Assembly (NCBI GenBank): GCA_028023455.1 | Contig: JAQFVV010012423.1 | Coordinates: 9,282,269 to 9,346,268 of the forward strand | Source of the DNA: Epiperipatus broadwayi | Lineage: Eukaryota > Onychophora > Udeonychophora > Euonychophora > Peripatidae | Reading direction: 5' to 3' | Length of the DNA: 64,000 bases | Part shown: positions 61,077-64,000 of the stretch, in pieces | Layout: every line of letters begins with the position of its first letter | Numbering within the stretch: position 1 is the first letter of the stretch | Made by a program: the position numbers and the translations under genes | Notes under the pieces: generated by a model | Databases searched by the model: none | Told to the model about the DNA's origin: nothing | Seen by the model: the letters and a program-made list of their open reading frames with translations, nothing else

Positions 61077-62724
61077 ATATATATTTGAACAGGTTATTGC
61101 AAAGAAATATGCAAGATTCACTTTAGCCAGCTTTGCTTGAATAAAAATGTAGTGATATGTTAAGGATCAACCTTCAGTTTGTACTATAATTTTGGTATAT
61201 TTAAACAAAGTGCAGCTACATGTCACATTATCGTATACTATCACATGCTATGAAGCTTTTTATTCCTGTATAATGCTCTATCAAATAAATACTTATACAA
61301 AATATCAAAAGTTTACAATCCATTTTTGCATTGTATCTTAAATAATATGATGAATTAAAATTAATTGATTTCTAATTATATTACTAATGACAGTTGTATT
61401 TAATTTTAGTGTAGGTATTAAGTCCCCAAATCTTTGAATGGTTGCCAGAACTTTTTTAATCTTGGTCTTGATTAAATTTTATATTCCATCACTATCTAGC
61501 TGATGAAAATGATTAAAGTATATAATGACAGAGAAACATATAAAGAATTAAGTAATGAATTAGTATAGATCAGTGATTTCTTTATAGCTGTTACGTTTTA
61601 CTAACTGATGTTTTCCAGGTTGTGTCCATCCCAATTAAAGAGAATACTAGCAGTCATTAGGAAATCTCTGGATTTTTTTAGAACTAGACATCTCTTAAAT
61701 TATATATATATAGACAATAATTTATTTATTTTACAATTAGTTTTATTGGTGGGAATCCAGAAGAAAGATAACATAAATTTATTATTGTTTAAATTATATT
61801 TATCATTTCATTAGAAATAATGTCCAATATATATCTTATTGAAAGAGCTTCACAAAATTTGGTGTGATAATAATAAAAATTCCAGAATCAAATATTTTAT
61901 AAACAAATAATTCTGTTTAGACTTGGTTTAACGTTGTTTATATACTCTCTCAGAAAGTTAAGATAATTTAAATTTATGCAATTTTGCATTAGCTATTTCA
62001 AAATTTATAAATCCTGTTCATCTAGGTTATAAATACTTATAGCTCTGAGAACAAAAGTTTCATGTTTATACTAAATTTAATTTATTATTAAGATTCAAGA
62101 TATTATCAGAATATTTTTGAAAAAGATAAATCCACATAGTATAATTTTTTTTTCCTAAGTGCTTTATTTTATATATTTATGATGAATTCAATTATATAGC
62201 CGTTTCTGCATCAAATTACTGTAATATTTAAGGGAAGGGGGTTACACTAAACATTTGCCATATTTCTAAAATCATGTATGTGTAATAAATATATTAAATA
62301 ATAGAAGTTTAATGAAGTTTCTCTATGTATACTTTTCCAAATTACAATTAATATAGTAAAGTAGCAATTAAAAAGTGTCATTGCTAACTTGAAACAATAT
62401 ATTGTAAATGTAATCTAATATATAAATATTAAGAATTATTTCTTCTCATGTTTTTTTCTTCAGAATAACAAATTCAAACATAAGTGTTGATATCAGAAGT
62501 CCCAAACAATTTAAAAAATAATATGAATATTTAATCTTTATTAAGGATGGTTGTAAACAAAGAGAAAGAAAAGTGTTTAAAATAATAAAATAATCTTTTT
62601 GTCTCTCTTCTTAATTTTACTTATCTATTAGTAAAATTTTTAATTTTTTAAAAAAGTAATAAGAGAGATAAATAAGTAAAATTTTGAATAAAAGTTATCA
62701 GTTTTTAAAAGAAAAGAAAAAAAA
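61077..62724. other. AT-rich intergenic stretch
   Basis: Nothing recognised apart from homopolymer runs. Confidence 0.45.
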
Positions 62725-62740
62725 TAAGGTTTTAACATTT
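62725..62740. repeat. Left 16-bp target-site duplication
   Basis: 'taaggttttaacattt' is repeated perfectly at 62858-62873. Confidence 0.9.
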
Positions 62741-62857
62741 TTTTTTAAGTGTCATAGCGTCGGCGGGGACACGAACCCCGGATGCGAACCCGCAACCCGG
62801 GCAACTGCCTGCTAGTGCAAGGCAGTCATGCTGACCTCTCGACCACCAATGCAAGAC
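62741..62857 (-). mobile_element. tRNA-derived retroposon (SINE or tRNA retrocopy)
   Basis: A 117-bp insert of about 60% G+C in an AT-rich region, flanked by perfect 16-bp direct repeats and ending on the minus strand in an A-run. This is the signature of LINE-driven retroposition. Its body is the tRNA-like unit at 62757-62852; only 5 bases precede it and about 10 plus the A-run follow. It is shorter than most SINEs, so it may be a simple tRNA retropseudogene. Confidence 0.8.
62757..62852 (-). tRNA. tRNA-like unit, type II (Ser/Leu-like), probably a pseudogene
   Basis: On the minus strand: acceptor GCATTGG pairs with CCGACGC (one mismatch, one G-U). D-arm GTCG...TGAC. Anticodon-type stem TGCCT/AGGCA has a 9-base loop instead of 7. 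A long variable region is followed by a perfect T-arm CGGGG-TTCGTGT-CCCCG (62764-62780). The internal promoter A box is at 62835-62845. The 96-base length fits type II tRNAs. The abnormal anticodon loop argues against a working tRNA, and the anticodon cannot be assigned. Confidence 0.55.
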
Positions 62858-62873
62858 TAAGGTTTTAACATTT
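62858..62873. repeat. Right 16-bp target-site duplication
   Basis: Perfect copy of 62725-62740. Confidence 0.9.
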
Positions 62874-64000
62874 CAATAACAATTACTATTTTTAATTAAT
62901 TAAAGTTGTATTTTTTTCTCTTTATTTCTCTAAAACAATGTAATATATTTTTCAAATCAAAGTGTAATTAAAGGATTATACTGTTATTAGGTAATTGGAA
63001 AAAAAAGATTACAAAAAATGTTTTTCAATAAATAGGATATAATTGGAATTTTTTAAAATCAGTTCAAAGTAAAAAAAAACAAAACCTTTTTTTCAGAAAT
63101 ACAATCTATTAATCAGAGTGTAATTCTGTCATGTTTGTAATAATATGTGATTAGATAGATACAAAATTGTTCCAAAAAATATGATGAGAAGTCATGTTAA
63201 AATATTAGATTTCAGTATTTAGACTCATCAGTAATTTATTCTTGATCCAGCTGTTGTAGAAAACAGCAGTAGCAGTTCATCTGTAAAAAGAACAAGAAAT
63301 AATCTTGTAGTCTGAAGTAAAACTAATTTCATTAATAATTTTTATTAGTCATTTATTAGACTAGAGATTATTGAATAATGAATAATATTTCTGTAGTGTA
63401 AATTTCATCACCCCACTCTCATGCAAGGTAGGGATTGGTTTCTATATGCTTTTAATATCTTATGGAGGAATGTAACCATAAACATATGACCAAAGACAAT
63501 GAAAAAGATCCATGACCCCCCCAAGATGCATTATTTTGCAAAATAATTTTTTTTTCCATTTTTGCTGTTGATGTCTTGAGATGAAATTGAATTCATTTTT
63601 TCCTCACAAAAAATATCTTGTTGAATTTAAAGTATTTTTTTTCCATTTAATTTTATAGCACAATATATTTTTAATAGCATTTTAAACTGATCATATTGAA
63701 GTAGTGCATATATTTCATTATTTATTAGCAGCCACAAAAAACAGTTATGATCTTCCTAACTCCAGATGATAAAAAATATATATATAGAAAAAACAGTAAA
63801 AAATTAAAGATGAGTTTTACATCGCCATACAAAACAATTAGTAAAACAATGACATGTTTACTCTGTTATCTGCTGGATATGATTGACATTTTACACATTC
63901 TTTTAATTTAATTTAATTTTTTTATATTGTTATCCTTTCTTTGTGAAATATTTTAATATTTTTCCTAATTGCAGTTTTTCATTGTATTCTATTATCAACC
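62874..64000. other. AT-rich intergenic stretch
   Basis: Nothing recognised to the end of the window. Confidence 0.45.

Overview
The window is nuclear DNA from an AT-rich (roughly three quarters A+T by eye), transposon-laden animal genome, most likely an invertebrate. The evidence is one metazoan-type mTERF gene with an intron acceptor just upstream, many degenerate LINE, LTR, Penelope-like and Tc1/mariner elements, long microsatellites, and no prokaryotic gene organisation. An arthropod (for example an arachnid) would fit, but the sequence alone does not settle the taxon.

Layout. 1-925: decayed 5' part of an RTE-clade LINE. 1980-3128 (-): the only convincing host gene, a mitochondrial transcription termination factor (mTERF) family protein. 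3.2-18.2 kb: AT-rich intergenic DNA with a possible solo LTR (7.3-8.0 kb), a 267-bp hairpin element (11.85-12.12 kb), a Tc1/mariner transposase relic (13.86-14.36 kb) and a second LTR-like segment (15.45-16.1 kb). 18.2-18.7 kb: tandem-monomer repeat with a hammerhead-ribozyme-like motif. 18.9-22.2 kb: a nearly complete RTE LINE with few lesions. 22.4-24.4 kb (-): three exon-like segments that do not join cleanly. 24.8-36.8 kb: a deep nest. One RTE copy on + is split by about 6.8 kb holding a fragment of the hammerhead repeat and two head-to-tail copies of a LINE whose ORF1 has PHD-like and SGNH-esterase-like parts. A tail-to-tail RTE copy on - is split by a ~1-kb hammerhead repeat with target-site duplication and by a Penelope-like fragment. 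37-48 kb: mostly AT-rich intergenic DNA, a 458-bp foldback element, a ~700-bp TCTA array and an integrase relic. 48.5-49.9 kb: a Penelope-like element with RT and GIY-YIG parts between inverted ~225-bp arms. 50.8-61.1 kb: a degenerate Ty3/gypsy-order LTR retrotransposon on -, with ~2.1-kb LTRs. 62.7-62.9 kb: a tRNA-derived retroposon with a perfect 16-bp target-site duplication.

The most interesting signal is the hammerhead repeat system. Four type I hammerhead-like motifs belong to two repeat families. In the 33.6-34.6 kb element, two same-strand motifs are exactly one repeat unit (464 bp) apart, a third lies in an inverted partial unit, and 13-bp near-identical direct repeats flank the whole. 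This is the organisation expected of retrozymes or of Penelope-type pLTRs with hammerhead ribozymes. Penelope-like elements that could supply enzymes in trans are present in the same window. All statements rest on reading the sequence; no database search was done.
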